From positions 806,001 through 870,000 of the forward strand of contig JAHNUO010000015.1 of NCBI GenBank assembly GCA_019787685.1: 64,000 nt of DNA, read 5' to 3'. Of the stretch, positions 11,850 through 24,684 are shown piece by piece. How positions within the stretch are numbered: the first letter of the stretch is position 1; each line of letters starts with the position of its first letter. The position numbers were made by a program, and so were the translations under genes. The notes below the pieces were generated by a model, which was not told where the DNA came from, did not search any database, and worked only from the letters and a program-made list of their open reading frames with translations. The stretch comes from Chiua virens. Its lineage: Eukaryota > Basidiomycota > Agaricomycetes > Boletales > Boletaceae.

Positions 11850-12340
11850 TCTACCGATAATGGTTTCCGGATTCCGCCAACTACTGGCATAGGGAATAGG
11901 TGGGTAGACGGACAGGATGATGACGAGCACGCATTCAACCCAGGCCTCTACTGCCATTCAGGAGTGGTGCTGCGTCGGACAAGGCAAAGCAAAAGTAAGA
12001 GAGGTCGAGCTTAGACGACCAAGGGAATGTGGTTGAAGTCGCCATACTGACGGGAACTTATTCAAACAAGGATTCGATCCTGGCAAGTTGAGATGGGAAG
12101 GAGGTGGGAAAATAATGAATGCGGGGTGTGTGGCCTACAACATTTCGGTCTCATAGGATAGCAAGTGGGGCGAGTGGAGGGACTGCGAGGGTGATTTGTG
12201 TGCAGAGTCGGAAAATGGTGAGAAATGAAAGGACATTTTTCGGGAGTGAAAGCGATGGACATATATTGCCGGATGAGACGAAAATTGTGACGGGATCGAA
12301 TGACAGAACTGTCCGAATCTGGCCCTCCTCACATTGTCGT
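11850..12340 (+). pseudogene. WD40-helical family fragment (5' part only)
   Basis: The sequence aligns with the start of copy 3 (about 15,995-16,640): first exon (GATTCCGCCAACTACTGGC), linker, and first propeller blades (down to GTCCGAATCTGG near 12,310). Many indels and stops interrupt it. At about 12,336 homology jumps to the promoter flank of copy 2, so the fragment was cut by a rearrangement. The promoter of this fragment is also missing compared with copy 3. Confidence 0.65.
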
Positions 12341-12384
12341 CGCTATAGAGCGTGGCCCGCGAGTCTCGGTGTTTTCGTTCTTGG

Positions 12385-12470
12385 CTCGGAGTCGATCAAA
12401 GACTGAGATGCTGGGCACAAGTGCGGAGGTGACGCGGCGATATGATCAATACTAGTAGACACGTGTGTGT
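12385..12470 (+). promoter_or_regulatory. WD40-family promoter module, copy 2
   Basis: It contains GCGGAGGTGACGCGGCGATATGAT at its core, with CACGTG at 12,460-12,465, 71 bp before the ATG. The CCAAT box is degenerate here (CGATCAAAG). Confidence 0.5.
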
Positions 12471-12530
12471 CAGGGGCAGATGGTTAACACCAAGCGCCCA
12501 TTCCTGGAGTCATACCTTCATCTGCCGACA

Positions 12531-15061
12531 ATGTTTTCTGAATTGGGTCAACTACTGGCATGGAGAAAAGGTGAGTAGACAGAGGATAGTCAAAATGATA
12601 ATGATACTGACAAGATAGCAGAGTTGAATGAGGGCGGTAGCGGGTCAAGCAAGGGCAAGGACAAAGAGGAGACAGTGAACCGAGATCGACAAGGCGAGGC
12701 GATCGAAGAGGCGGCGCTACGGACAGGAATCCGTCGAAACACAACCTACACTTCCGTGCCAGAGAGTAGCGCAGTGTCAAGAGAGGGTAAGCAGAAGGAA
12801 GAGAGGCCGAACGAAGACGGCCAAGGCGAGTCGAGTGAAAAAGCGATAGAACTGATGGAGAGTCATCCAAGCAGGACCTTTACTGGGAAAGTCGTCAAGA
12901 TTGATGGTAGAAACCACATATACTCAGTCTTGTTCATGACTGATGAGAAACACGTCTTGACTGGTGGATGGGAGAAGAGGATTCGATGCTGGCGGATTGA
13001 GGATGGGTCGGAGGTGGGGGAACCGATTGATACGGAGAATTTGGTCTATGCCATCGCGGTTTCGCATGATGGCAAATGGGTTGTTAGTGGGGGGAGTGGA
13101 GACGTGAAGGTGTTCAATGCGCAGAGTCGGGAAATGGTGAAGGAGTTGAAAGGACACACAAGGCACGTGAATGCGGTAGATGTGTCGCCGGATGGGACCA
13201 AAATCATGTCGGGATCGAGTGACGAAACGGTCAGAATCTGGTCGTTCTCGACAGGCGAGCAACTGCGAAGACTCAAACACGATTACATAGTGGCCGTAGC
13301 GAAATTTTCGCCCAACGGACTTTTGTTCGCAACAGCGACCTGGGCACCCAGTTCGGTTCGAATCTATGACACTGAAAATGACCACAAGCTCCTCACCGAT
13401 ATTGAAATCAAGGTCGGTTCGCTCTCCAACCAATCCGTCGCGTGGCATCGTAACAGCAAACATCTCTTCGTTGCTTCATTTGATGGCGACATTCACCATA
13501 TCGACGCATCCACCGGGAACACGCTCTCAAGATGGCGTATCCACAGCGAGGCTTATCCTCGGCTCATTGCTTTGGCAAGCGATAGTGCATACATTGCAGC
13601 TTCCACAGGTCGGTTCGTGTCCTTCTGGGACACAGTGACGCATGAACCAATCGGGTCACTCATTGAACACGCCAACACTGTGAATTGTATGGCCGTGTCT
13701 CCCGATCACAACATTGCGACAGGTGCAGGAAACACTGTCATGGTACAGGATCTACGCAACATTCTTTCTCCTCGCTACTACGTAAGTGTGCCTCTGCAAA
13801 CGGTACCATAGCTGTCCTCATTGCAACCAAAAGGCAACCCGGGACCTCTACAACAAGCTTACGGGTGTCCGGAAGCGCTATGTGGAGAAGCTGCACGAGC
13901 TTCGAGTCGCCACTCTCACTGCTGAGCTGGACCGCTGGAAGGGTTCAGTTGCCATCAAGGCCGACAAGCTTGCTGCTGTGTACCAAGAACTTGACCGGTT
14001 CCCTGATGTATCGCATGAGATTATCTCCACACGCCGTGACCTCAGGAATTTTGAAGATCGAGTCCGCGAGATACACCAGCAGTACCACGCTGACTTCGGA
14101 AAGATCACCTTGAGTGTCGCACAAGATCAACCCGAATCACCTCCCATTCAGCATTCTGTCGCCGACTTGGACGTGTACGCCGAGCAGGTGATCATCCGCA
14201 TCCTGGAAAGCCTGAATACAGGCATTCAACGGACCTCAATGTCTATATCCACACATCTCATTCGTCACGTCCGGTCTCCTAGTGCTGAGGAACAATCACT
14301 CGCGACAAAACGTGCCTCCATGTCTATCCCTCAACTCTTGGTGGACCACTTACGGACAATGTCACACCATAACCTGTCCTCGTACCTACCACTTGCGTTT
14401 CGGACATACCTTGTATCCTACTTCCACCAAATTGTTTCCTCGTGGGCCACGGATGCACGAACGGACAAGTTCCTGAGCGACATGTTTGTACAATTACCCA
14501 AATCAGGCGGGTCGTTCAGCTTTCTGTGATATCAACTGTGTTTGTAACAATACCAACAGCATCCCCACCATTTGCTGCCAGTTGGCGTTCGCTGACGCAC
14601 ACCAATATGCCCGAGTGCACCAGCAGCGTGTCTGACACCATCGTTTCGCGTGCCATACAAGGCCTCGCCGACATCGCCGTCACGGCTGACTGCGCCGCTT
14701 CAACGTCTGACACAGTGTCCAAGCTGTCGCCCAAGTTCGGGAAAAACATCTCGGTTATGCTCGCGAACCGCCGAGAAACTTAGAAAATTGATCGGAGAAG
14801 CGGTCGACGCGGATTATAAAGTTGTTGTCGTCCGTCCCCCGCAGACATTCGACTGAGAACTTCATGGTGGTGGATACCGATAGAGGCTCGGTGATACCAA
14901 TCGGAAGAGCGAGGGGTAAGAAGGTGCTATGCACCACGCGTTTGGGGTTGATAAAGGAGGCTGTCCAACAGTCGTCACATCCCGGGTTGAGTACTAACAC
15001 TTTGATAACGTCGATGGTGGTCAAATCATCCGTTGTTCTGCAGGAAAATAGGTGGGGCTGA
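12531..15061 (+). pseudogene. WD40-helical family, copy 2, two frameshifts in last exon
   Basis: Exons 12531-12570 (MFSELGQLLAWRK), 12622-13781, 13834-14506 and 14560-15061. Linker and propeller are fully open (400 codons through exon 2) and nearly identical to copy 4, which points to a recent duplication. Exon 3 is open and gives the helical region (ATRDLYNKLTGVRKRY at its start). In exon 4 two single extra bases (A near 14766, C at 14853) shift the frame twice, so the conserved end ENRWG is not reached in frame. If translated, the product would keep the propeller and coiled coil but lose most of the C-terminal domain. Intron 3 has a GC donor (GCGGGT). Confidence 0.8.
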
Positions 15062-15860
15062 TTTATATCTCTCCGAATCATCGTTGTTACCATATGTACG
15101 AAACCGAGTAACAGTGATACATTTTGAAGTACTTCATGCTTTGCCTTTGAGTCTGGTCTGTTGTGGTCACGTCTCTTGGTTCGCATTGCAAATGTGAGCA
15201 ACTTGAATCCCATCAAATTGCACCGTAGTCATGGTAATACAGTATACTCATCTACGAGCCCCAGCTCTCTGCACATCCACATCTGCACCCTAATCGATCT
15301 GCCACCTCCATCATGACCCATCATCATCAATTCTGAAATGCGCCATCACTGGCGTCCCAAACTGGTCCTGGACGGCGAGGAACACTAGCGGCGCTCACGC
15401 AGAACAGAACGTGAATGAGCGTAGATTGCGGGAGAGAAAGAAGGGGAGAGAGAGAGATAATGGTACAGTCGTATCGTATAGAGCGGGTGCGTCATCGTTA
15501 GCATGGAATATACAATGACATGTATGGTGAGCCAAAAGGGAAAGGAATATTGGAAGCACACCGGGGAAGGCGTATAGGCTTACAACTGCACCGCGATTCC
15601 CAGTTGTTGGTCTGAGCGTGGATAGCAGCCCAGGCTTCATGGATTAGCTAGGCAGGTAGTCTCTCTTCAGCTTGACTCGGGGAAGATTAACATCAGTTTC
15701 TCCAACGTCACCTCTGAGTTCGAAATGATTCGAAACACGGGGTCTGACTCTTTCGACATGGGTTTCGTGTCAGATCAGCCCTTGTCTATGATGACAGTGC
15801 TACCAGTTAGACTCACCTTTGGAATAATGATCGAGGGTATTGGCCAAACGTCCTAGGGTG
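15062..15860. repeat. Repeated flank with a unique insert
   Basis: It contains the conserved 3' flank of copy 2, then the block shared with 11.2-11.8 kb. About 15,368-15,588 interrupts that block: on one side the copy reads CCCAAACT, on the other ACTGCACCGCG, which are adjacent in the other copy near 11,650. The insert is purine-rich (GAGAGAAAGAAGGGGAGAG) with no open frame of note and no clear ends of a known element. Downstream the flank again matches 11,731-11,815 almost base for base. Confidence 0.5.
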
Positions 15861-15929
15861 CCAATCAAAAGACCGAGACTAAAACTGCAAGTGCGGAGGA
15901 GACGCGGTGATATGATCAAGAGTCACGTG
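15861..15929 (+). promoter_or_regulatory. WD40-family promoter module, copy 3
   Basis: It holds CCAATCAAAAGACC at 15,861, then GGAGACGCGGTGATATGATC, then CACGTG at 15,924-15,929, 68 bp before the ATG at 15,997. Confidence 0.5.
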
Positions 15930-15996
15930 TATGTCGGGGCCAAAGGGTTGCTCCACGCCATACACTCACTCCTGGAGTCACCTTCATCTATTGACA

Positions 15997-18462
15997 ATGA
16001 TTTCCGGATTCCGTCAACTACTGGCACAGGGAATAGGTTGGTAGACGGACAGGATAAGTGAAAGGGACGATACTGACGAGCAAAGTGATCAAAGACATGA
16101 TGGTGACGAGCACTCATTTGACCCAGACCTCTACTGCCACTCAGGAGAGTGGTACTGCGTCAGGACAAGGCAAAGCAAAAGTAAGAGAGGTCGAGCTTAG
16201 ACGACCAAGGGGATGTGATTGAAGATACCATTCTGACGGGAACTTATTCAAACAGAAATGGCCGAGGTGCTATCAACTTGAATGGCGGGTATAACTTTTC
16301 AGTCACATTCATGGCTGACAGGAAACATGTATTGACCGGTGGAAGGGACAGGACGATTCGACGCTGGCGGATTGAGGATGGGAAGGAGGTGGGAAAACCG
16401 ATGAATGCAGGGAATGTGGTCTACAACATTTCGGTCTCACAGGATGGCAAGTGGGTGGTGAGTGGGGCGAGTGGAGGGACCGTGAGGGTGTTTCGAGTGC
16501 AGAGTCGGAGAATGGTGAGAGAATTGAAAGGACATTGTTCAGGAGTGAATGCGGTGGATATATCGCCGGATGGGACGAAAGTCGTGACGGGATCGAACGA
16601 CAAGACTGTCCGAATCTGGTCCCTCTCAACAGGCAAAGAACTACGAGTACTCGAACATGACTACGATGTGGTCGCAGCGAAATTTTCGCCGAAGTGGACT
16701 TTTGTTCGCGACAGCGATGTGGTCCCACAAATCCGTCCGGATCTACAGAACCGAGAATGGCCAACTCCTCGCTGATTTCAAGATCCGAGTCACTTCATGG
16801 CGCAACCAATCTGTCGCTGTGGCATCATGACAGTAAATATCTCTTTGTCGCCTCAAGAGGACTGCCACATTCATCATCTCGACGTGTCTACTGTGACTGG
16901 GAACACACTCTCAAAATGGCGGGTCCACAGCGATCGTAACCCCCAGTGCATCGCCTTGGCAAGTGACACTACATACGTTGCGGTTTCCACAGGTCGGTCC
17001 GTGTCATTCTGGCACACAGGAACACATGAACAACTCGGGTCTCCCATTCACCATGCCGATATTGTCGATTCCTTGGCTGTATCCCCAAATCATGAGATGG
17101 TGACAACTGTGCGCAACACCATTCCAATACAGGTCCAGAATCTGCGCAACATTCTTCCTGCTCGTTGTTGGGATAGTGTAAGTGTACCTCTTCAAGTGGT
17201 GGCATAGCTTTCCTCATCACAATCCAAGCCTACTCGAGAGCTTTACAACAAGCTTACTGACGTCCGAAATCGCTATGAGGTGCAGTTGCGCCTGCTCCGA
17301 GACAGTGAGATCGCCGCTCTCACTGTTGAATTGGACCACCAGAAACGTTCGGTTGCGATCAAGACGGACAAGCTTGCGAGTGTGCGCCGAGAGCTCGAGC
17401 GGTTCCCTGATGTCTCACACGAGCTCCTCTCTGCAAGCCATGACCTCAGGACATCCAAAACTTGCATCTACGAGATGCATCAACAGTACCAGGCCCAGCT
17501 GACAGAGTTCGTGTCTGGCGTTGCACGAGAACGACCCGAATCACCTCCCATTCAGCATTCCGTTGCAGACTCGGATGTCTACGCCGAGAAGGCGCTCGTC
17601 CGCACCCTTGAAAGCCTGAATACAGATATCCGACAGACTTCAACATCCATATCCACTTATCTCATTCACCGCATCCAGTCTCCAAGTGCCCAGGAGCAAT
17701 CGTTGGCGATGCAACGTGTCGCCATGTCTATCCCTCAATCCTTGGTTGACCGCTTACGGACAATGTCACACCTTGACCGGTCCTCATTCCTACCACTCGC
17801 ATTTCGGGCCTACCTTATATCCTACTTCCACCAAATCATTTCCTTGTGGGCCACGGATGCACGAACGAACAAGCTCCTGAGCGACATGTTTGCACGATTA
17901 CGTAAATCAGGCAGGCCATTAATCTTCGTGTGCTATCAACTGAGTTGTTAACAGTACCAACAGAATCCCCACCCTTTCTTGCCAGTTGGTGTTCGTTGAC
18001 GCACACCAATATGCCCAAGTCCACCAGCGACGCATCTGATGCCCTCGTCTCGCATGTCATACACGGCCTCGCCAACATCACCGTCACCGCAGACTACGCC
18101 AGTTCAACGTCCGACACAGCGTCCAAGCTGTCGCCCAAGTTCGGGAAAAATATCTCATCTATGCTTGCGACTGCCGAGAAACTTAGAAAATTGATCGGGG
18201 AAGCGGTCAACACGGATTATAAAGTCGTCCTGGTTCGTCCTTCACAGACGTTCGATGAGAACTCAATGTTGGTGGATACCGATGGATGTTCGAGGATACT
18301 AATCGGAAGAGCGATGGGCAAGAAGGTGCTATGCACCACGCATTTGGGGTTGATAAAGGGAGTTGTCCAAGAGCCGCCAATCCGGGATCGAGTACTAACA
18401 CTTTGACGGCGTCGACTGTGGTCAAGGCATTCGTTGTTCTGCAGGAAAACCGGTGGGGCTGA
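15997..18462 (+). pseudogene. WD40-helical family, copy 3, decayed
   Basis: The first exon (MISGFRQLLAQGI) has a weak donor (GTTGGT) and the linker is interrupted by stops. The first half of the propeller is open (16,215 to about 16,690, containing TVRIWSLSTG). Indels then shift the frame near 16,690, 16,818 and 16,858 relative to the intact copies. Exon 3 (to 17,910) is fully open. Exon 4 starts at 17,964 and loses frame near 18,385, just before the conserved end, which would be at 18,460-18,462. Intron 3 has a GC donor. Several independent frame breaks make this a true pseudogene rather than a sequencing problem. Confidence 0.8.
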
Positions 18463-19050
18463 TATCTCTCCGAGTCATCATTGTCGCATCTATGTTACCA
18501 TATGTACAAGACCGAGCGATGCTGTAGGAGTGGAGAAATACTATATGTTGTATATTATATCATTCCCACCGCTTCGATAATGTTCTACAGTGTCCTAAAG
18601 GTCTAAACTAGTAGCAGGGGAAAAGGAAAAAAGAAATTCGGTTTTTTGATGCCTTAGACAAATGTGCTTGCAGATCATGTACCAAGATATCATCTTCCAG
18701 CATTCGCAATCTCCTGCTCGCTCGGTGGCTGTGCTGCCGAGATGCAGATTTACGGATTTACACATCACCACTGTAAATTTCCCCCACTTGCTCTCATGAA
18801 AACGTATACTGTCGCGATCTAAATGTCCTACTCGTTCGGTGATGTCGTTTTCCTTGCTTATCATACTCCGAGGTTCATTCCATTTACGAATATAAGGATC
18901 CCTTGGGTGGAACGAATCCTGCGGAATCTTTCATAATTAGTCATGTACAGTACCATTTCTACGCCGGATCCCATAGAGACAGCCAAAGAGTCTTCCTTGT
19001 TTGTCATCATGGAACGTGGCCCGCGAGTCTCGGTGTTTTCGCTGTTGGCT
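18463..19050. other. Copy 3 to copy 4 intergenic region
   Basis: After the conserved 3' flank there are about 450 bp with no similarity to the other flanks and one open frame of 89 codons on the minus strand without features. The flank shared with copy 2 resumes near 19,013 (GTGGCCCGCGAGTCTCGGTG). Confidence 0.4.
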
Positions 19051-19055
19051 CGGAG

Positions 19056-19127
19056 CCAATCAAAAAACCGGGACGCTGGGCACAAGCGCGGAGGTGACGC
19101 GGTGATATGATCAATAGTAGACACGTG
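19056..19127 (+). promoter_or_regulatory. WD40-family promoter module, copy 4
   Basis: CCAATCAAAA starts at 19,056, GCGGAGGTGACGCGGTGATA follows near 19,088, and CACGTG is at 19,122-19,127, 69 bp before the ATG. CCAAT boxes are bound by the HAP complex and CACGTG by bHLH factors in fungi; use here is inferred from conservation among copies. Confidence 0.55.
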
Positions 19128-19190
19128 TGTCAGGGGCAAATGTTTAACACCAAGCGCCCAGTTCTGGAGTCATACCTTCGTCTGCCGACA

Positions 19191-21706
19191 ATGTTTTCTG
19201 GATTGCGTCAACTACTGGCATGGAGAAAAGGTGAGTGGGCAGATAGGACAGCTTGAGTCAAAATGATTTGATACTGACCAAGATAATAGAGTTGAATGAG
19301 GGCGGTAGCGGGTCAAGCAAGGGCAAGGACAGAGAGGAGACGGTGAGCCGGGATCAACGAGGCGAGGTCATCGAAGAGGCACTGCTGACAGGAATCCATC
19401 GAAACACGCCCTACACTTCCGTGTCGGAGAGGAGCGCAGTATCGAGCGAGGGCAAGCAGAAGGAAGAGGGGCCAAACCCAGATGGTCAAGGCGAGTCGAG
19501 CGAAAAAGCGATAGAACTGATGGAGAGTCATCCAAGTAAGACCTCTACCGGGAAAGTCATCAAGATCGACGGCAGAAACCGCATGTATTCAGTCTTGTTC
19601 ATGACTGATGAGAAACACGTCTTGACTGGTGGGTGGGAGAGAAGGATTCGATGCTGGCGGATTGAGGATGGGTCGGAGGTGGGGAAACCGATGGATATGG
19701 ATAATTCGGTCTTTGCCATCGCGGTCTCGCACGATGGCAAATGGGTTGTTAGTGGGGCGAGTGGAGACGTGAAGGTGTTTGATGCGAAAAGCCGAGAAAT
19801 GGTGAAGGAGTTGAAAGGACACACAGGGTACGTGAATGCGGTAGATGTGTCGCCGGATGGGACCAAAATTATGTCGGGATCGAGTGACAACACGGTCAGA
19901 ATCTGGTCGTTCTCGACAGGCGAGGAACGGCGAAGACTCGAACACGATTACACAGTGGCCGTAGCAAAATTTTCGCCCAACGGACTTTTGTTCGCAACAG
20001 CGACGTGGTCACCTAATTCGGTTCGAATCTGCGACACTGAAAATGACCACAAGCTCCTCACCGATATTGAAATCAAGGTCGGTTCGCTCTCCAACCAATC
20101 CGTCGCATGGCATCGCAACAGCAAACATCTCTTCGTTGCTTCATTCGATGGCAACATTCACCATATTGACGCATCCACCGGGAACACGCTCTCAAGATGG
20201 CGTATCCACAGTGAAGCTTATCCTCGGCTCATCGCCTTGGCAAGCGATAGTGCATACATTGCAGCTTCCACAGGTCGGTTCGTGTCTTTCTGGGACACAG
20301 TGACGCATGAACCAATCGGGTCATTCATTGAACACGCCAACACTGTGGATTGTATGGCCGTGTCTCCCGATCACAACATTGCGACAGGTGCAGGAAATAC
20401 CATCATGGTACAGGATCTACGCAACATTCTTTCTCCTCGCTACTACGTAAGTGTGCCTCTGCAAATGGTATCATAGCTGTCCTCATCACAACCAAAAGGC
20501 AACCCGGGACCTCTACAACAAGATTACGAGTGTCCGGAAGCGCTATATAGAGAAGCTGCACGAGCTCCAAGCTGCCACCCTCGCTGAACTGAACCGCAGG
20601 AAGCGGAAACTTGCTGCTGTGTACCAAGAACTTGACCGGTTCCCTGATGTATCGCACGAGATCCTTTCCACGCGCCGTGACCTCAGGAATTGCGAAGATC
20701 GAGTCCGCGAGATACACCAGCAGTACCACGCTGACTTCGGGGAGATCACCTTGAGTGTCGCACAAGATCAACCCGAATCACCTCCCATTCAGCATCCCGT
20801 TGCCGACTCGGACGTGTACGCCGAGCAGGTGATCATCCGCGTCCTGGAAAGCCTGAATACAGGCATTCGACGGACCTCAATGTCTATATCCACGTATCTC
20901 ATTCGTCACATCCGGTCTCCTAGTGTCGAGGAACAATCGTCCGCGACGCAGCGTGCCTCCATGTCTGTTCCTCAATCCTTGGTGGACCACTTACGGACAA
21001 TGTCACATCAAGACCTGTCCTCGTACCTACCACTTGCGTTTCGGACCTACCTTATATCCTACTTCCATCAAATCATTTCCTCGTGGGCCACGGATGCACG
21101 AACGGACAAGTTCCTGAGCAACATGTTTGCACGATTACCCAAATCAGGCAGGCCGTTCAACTTTCTGTGATATCAACTGTGTTTGTAACAATACCAACAG
21201 CATCCCCACCCTTTGCCGCTAGTTGGCGTTCGCTGACGCACACCAATATGCCCGAGTGCACCAGCGGCGTGTCTCAGGCTGACGCCATCGTTTCGCGTGC
21301 CATACAAGGCCTTGCCGACATCGCCGTCACGGCTGACTGCGCCGCTTCAACGTCCGACACAGCATCCAAGCTGTTGCCCAAGTTCGGAAAAAACATCTTG
21401 TCTATGCTCGTGACCGCCGAGAAACTTCGGAAATTGATCGGGGAAGCAGTCGACGCGGATTATAAAGTCGTCCTCGTTCGTCCTCCGCAGACATTCAATG
21501 AGAACTTTATGGTGGTGGACGCCGATAGAGACTCGGGGATACCAATCGGAAGAGCGAGGGGCAAGAGGGTGCTATGCACAACGCGTTTAGGATTGATAAA
21601 GGAGGCTGTCCAACAGCCGTCACATCCGGGGTCGAGTACTAACACTTCGATAACGTCGACGGTGGTCAAATCATCCGTTGTTCTGCAGGAAAATAGGTGG
21701 GGCTGA
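19191..21706 (+). CDS. WD40-helical protein, copy 4, intact
   Basis: Exons 19191-19230, 19290-20446, 20499-21147 and 21201-21706 join without a break to 783 residues. Residues 1-13 (MFSGLRQLLAWRK) come from a separate tiny exon. Residues 14-100 are a charged, probably disordered linker. Residues about 100-395 form a propeller of about seven WD40 blades (DVKVFDAKSREMVKELKGHT, TVRIWSFSTG). Residues 400-615 are helical with a coiled-coil start. Residues 616-783 are a conserved domain (SWRSLTHTNMPEC; VVLVRPPQTF) ending in ENRWG. The third intron (21148-21200) is GC-AG. The start is fixed by the conserved first exon and the promoter module. It is the best reference for the family, but its role is unknown. 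Its duplication with many pseudogenes suggests birth-and-death evolution. Confidence 0.85.
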
Positions 21707-22589
21707 TTTATATCTCTTCGAGTCATCGTTGTCGCATCTATGTTACTATATGTATGAAACCGAGCAAATGATACATTTTGAAGTACTTCATGCTTTGCCT
21801 TTGAGTCTGGTCTGCTGTGGTCAAGTCTCTTAGTTTGCGTTGCAGTCGTGTGTATCTCCATCGAATTCAATACTGTAGTCGTGATTACAGTAGTCTATAA
21901 ACCTATCCATTCACACCGCCCATCTCCACCATCGTCTGCATAAACGTGCTAACCTCACCCCCAAACTGCGCTGCGATTCCCGGTTGCTAGCCATGGCGTA
22001 GCTCAGCCGGGCGGTAGCCTCTCTTCAGCTTGGTTCAGCCTGAGGGAAGAGTGACATCAGCTTCTCCTAGCACCAGGCGGCATCTCCGAATTCGAAATGA
22101 TCAAAACTTGAGGCCTGAGGTTCGTTCAAGTTAGTCCCATGGTTATATCGAGTATCCGATAGACTGCTGATAAGTGGGCGAGAGACATTGGGACGAACAA
22201 CAGCTGAAGGAAGTATGAAGACGAGCGACATAGAATTGATGTCGTACAAACCAAAAACCGGGAATGCCGTTTAGATCTGGATCCAGGACGGGTACAAGAC
22301 AAGTTGAGGTAGGCTGTAAACCAAGAGGAACCAACGAAACGAAACGGACGCGGGGGTTCCCTCTAGAACTATCTCGACTCACCACCCACAAAAGCCTCGA
22401 TCGGATGATGCTTGAGATCGTTCCTCGTCTTGAGGACCGATCAATTTGACACCAAACCGACTCATGCCCCTCTACCACACGTCGTGCTCCGAGTCGGCGT
22501 TCAATCAAGCTTTCACCTGGTCATAGTCGGCCACGTACACACCAACTGTCCGTTGTGGACCATGTGGCAAACGTCGCGACTCGCCCAGT
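21707..22589. other. Copy 4 3' flank and diverged repeat
   Basis: The conserved 3' flank (to about 21,900) is followed by a diverged form of the intergenic block seen at 11.5 and 15.6 kb (CGATTCCCGGTTGCTAG near 21,976). From about 22,150 to 22,590 the sequence is unique and replaces the first exon and propeller expected upstream of the next fragment. No gene can be supported. Confidence 0.4.
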
Positions 22590-23856
22590 ATGTACGTGCC
22601 AGCGAGCTTGTCATAGCTTTTCTCATCACAACGACACCCATGCTCTTTGCGACAAGCTTATGGACGTCCAGAATCGCTATAACGAGCAGTTACATCAGCT
22701 TCAAGTTGCCACTCTGACTGCTGAATTGGACCGCCGGAAGTGTTCAGTTACTATCAAGACCGACAAACTTGTTGCTGTGCGCCAAGAGTTTGGCCGGTTT
22801 CCTGATGCCTTACACAGGGTCCTTTCTGCGCGCCACGGCCTCAGAACCTTCGAAACTTGGGTTCACGAGATGTATCAACTGTACCAGGTCCAGCTAAGGG
22901 AGATCACCTTGAGTGTTGCAAAAGATCAACCCGAATCACCTCCCATTCAGGAATCAGAATCAGGATTCCATCATCGACTCGGGTGTGTATGCCGAGAAGG
23001 TGCTCATTCGCACCCTCGAAAACCTGAATACACCTACCCGACGGACCTCACTATCCGTATCCGCGCATCTCATTCACCACGTCTAGTCTTCTGGTTTCGG
23101 GGAGCGATCGTCCGCGGTGCAACATGCCCCCATGTTTATCTCTCAACCTTTGGTGGACCGCTTACGGACAATGTCACACCATGACCTGTCCTCGTGCCTA
23201 CCACTCGCATTTCGGGCCTACCTCACATTCTACTTCTATCAAATCATTTCCTTGTGGGCCACGGATCCACAAACGGACAAGTTTCTCGGACAAATGTATG
23301 AACGATTGCGCAAATCAGGCAAGCTGTCGATTCTCAGGTGCTATCGTGTTGCTAACGCTACAAATAGAATCCCTAGCCTCTGCAGCCAGTTGGCGCTCAC
23401 TCGCACACACCAATATACTCGACTGCACCAGCAATGTATCTGACACCCTCGTCTCGCATGCCGTACAAGGTCTCGCCGATATCGCCGTCACAGCAGACTG
23501 CGCCGCTTCGGCATCCGACACAGCGTCCAAGCTGTCACCCAAATTCGGTCACCACATCTCGTCCATGGTTGCGACCGCCGAGAAGCTCAGGGAATTGATT
23601 GGAGGAGTGGTCGACGCGGAGTACAAAGTCGTCGTGGTTCGTTCTGGGCAGACATTTGACGAGACCTCCATGATGGTGGAATCCTGGGGTACCAATCGGA
23701 AGCACGAAGGGCAAGAAGATTCTGTGTACTACGCGTTTGGGGTTGGTAAAGGAGGCTGTCCAACAGTCGACAAATCCGAGGCCGAGTACCAACACCTTGA
23801 CGAAGTTGACTGTGGTTAAGGCATTGGTTGTTCTCCAAGAAAATAGGTGGGGTTAA
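22590..23856 (+). pseudogene. WD40-helical family fragment lacking the propeller
   Basis: Homology starts inside intron 2 of the family (GTCATAGCTTTTCTCATCAC near 22,610) and continues through exons 3 and 4. Exon 3 is broken by indels near 22,950-23,110 and in its middle part. The third intron again starts with GC (GCAAGC at 23,319) and ends at 23,367. Exon 4 is open to about 23,670, then frameshifts; the family stop would be at 23,854-23,856. The propeller exon is absent, so this copy is cut at its 5' end. Confidence 0.75.
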
Positions 23857-24548
23857 TTTCTACGCCCCTCCGAGTCATCGTTGTCTTCTCATCTTTGTTA
23901 CTGTATATACGAAACCGAGCAAACGATACTCTTTGAAGTACTAGTATTTGCGTAAGCCTTTCGCTTGGACTTTCAATCTGGTCTGCGGTGTCGACTTCCT
24001 TAGTTCACGTTCCAATTGTTCCATCAAATTGCACCGCGTAATCATGGCATTACAGTAGTCTATATACCCCAGTTCTGTCCATTCGGACCGCACCCTCATT
24101 GATCTACCACCTCCCACGTCCATTCCCATATCAAATCTGAATCGTGTGACGAAGCCTTTCAGTTGTTGCACTTTGAGTTTCGGCTGAAGTTCCATCATTC
24201 GACAAGACATCGATTCGTTGGCATCGTTGTGTTGTCTGTATGCTCGGTGGCCAGAGAGACGTGCCACCTTAGCGTATCGAGCGAGGAACTCGGGGATCAG
24301 AAGGCGGGTATATATATTTCGGGATCCAATGGAGATAAGTACACATGCTATCTTGCGCGTAAATTATCGCGGGGATCGTCATCGTTCACACAAGGGGCTA
24401 CCACCTGATTCATGCTGGAGAACACTGACATCCGGGCAACTCCGCTAGTTGCCGAGTAGATTCGTGCAAATAGTTCTCCATTACTTGTATGAGGGAGATG
24501 GAACTTGAATCGTGTGGGTAGGACCCACATCCACATGAGGTGATCGGC
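23857..24548. repeat. Flank shared with 27,350-27,560
   Basis: A stretch near 24,180-24,330 (GAAGTTCCATCATTCGACAAGACATCG onward, to TATATTTCGGGAT) aligns with 27,405-27,550 at clear but diverged identity. The two places flank copy 5 on either side as direct repeats, which could have served in unequal crossing over. No gene is supported. Confidence 0.5.
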
Positions 24549-24549
24549 G

Positions 24550-24608
24550 CCAATCAAAAGGAACCGGGAATGTGGAGGTGATGCGGTGATATGATGAAGA
24601 AACACGTG
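24550..24608 (+). promoter_or_regulatory. WD40-family promoter module, copy 5
   Basis: CCAATCAAAAGGAACCGGGA starts at 24,550, GGAGGTGATGCGGTGATATG follows, and CACGTG is at 24,603-24,608, 77 bp before the ATG at 24,685. Confidence 0.55.
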
Positions 24609-24684
24609 TATGTCGGAGGGCAAAGGGTTGCTGCGAGTGAATGCCACGCGCTTGTTCTTGAAGTCGTGTTTTCGTCTGCCAACA

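Noticed and set aside
18595..18864. Minus-strand open frame of 89 codons between copies 3 and 4
   Set aside because: No similarity, no intron signals and no conserved start; expected by chance at this length.
22000..22060. tRNA-like A box (TAGCTCAGCCGGGCGG) with a weak B-box-like GGTTCAGCCTG downstream
   Set aside because: The equivalent blocks at 11.5 and 15.6 kb do not keep the A-box sequence, no cloverleaf can be drawn and the B box is poor. A tRNA or SINE is not supported.
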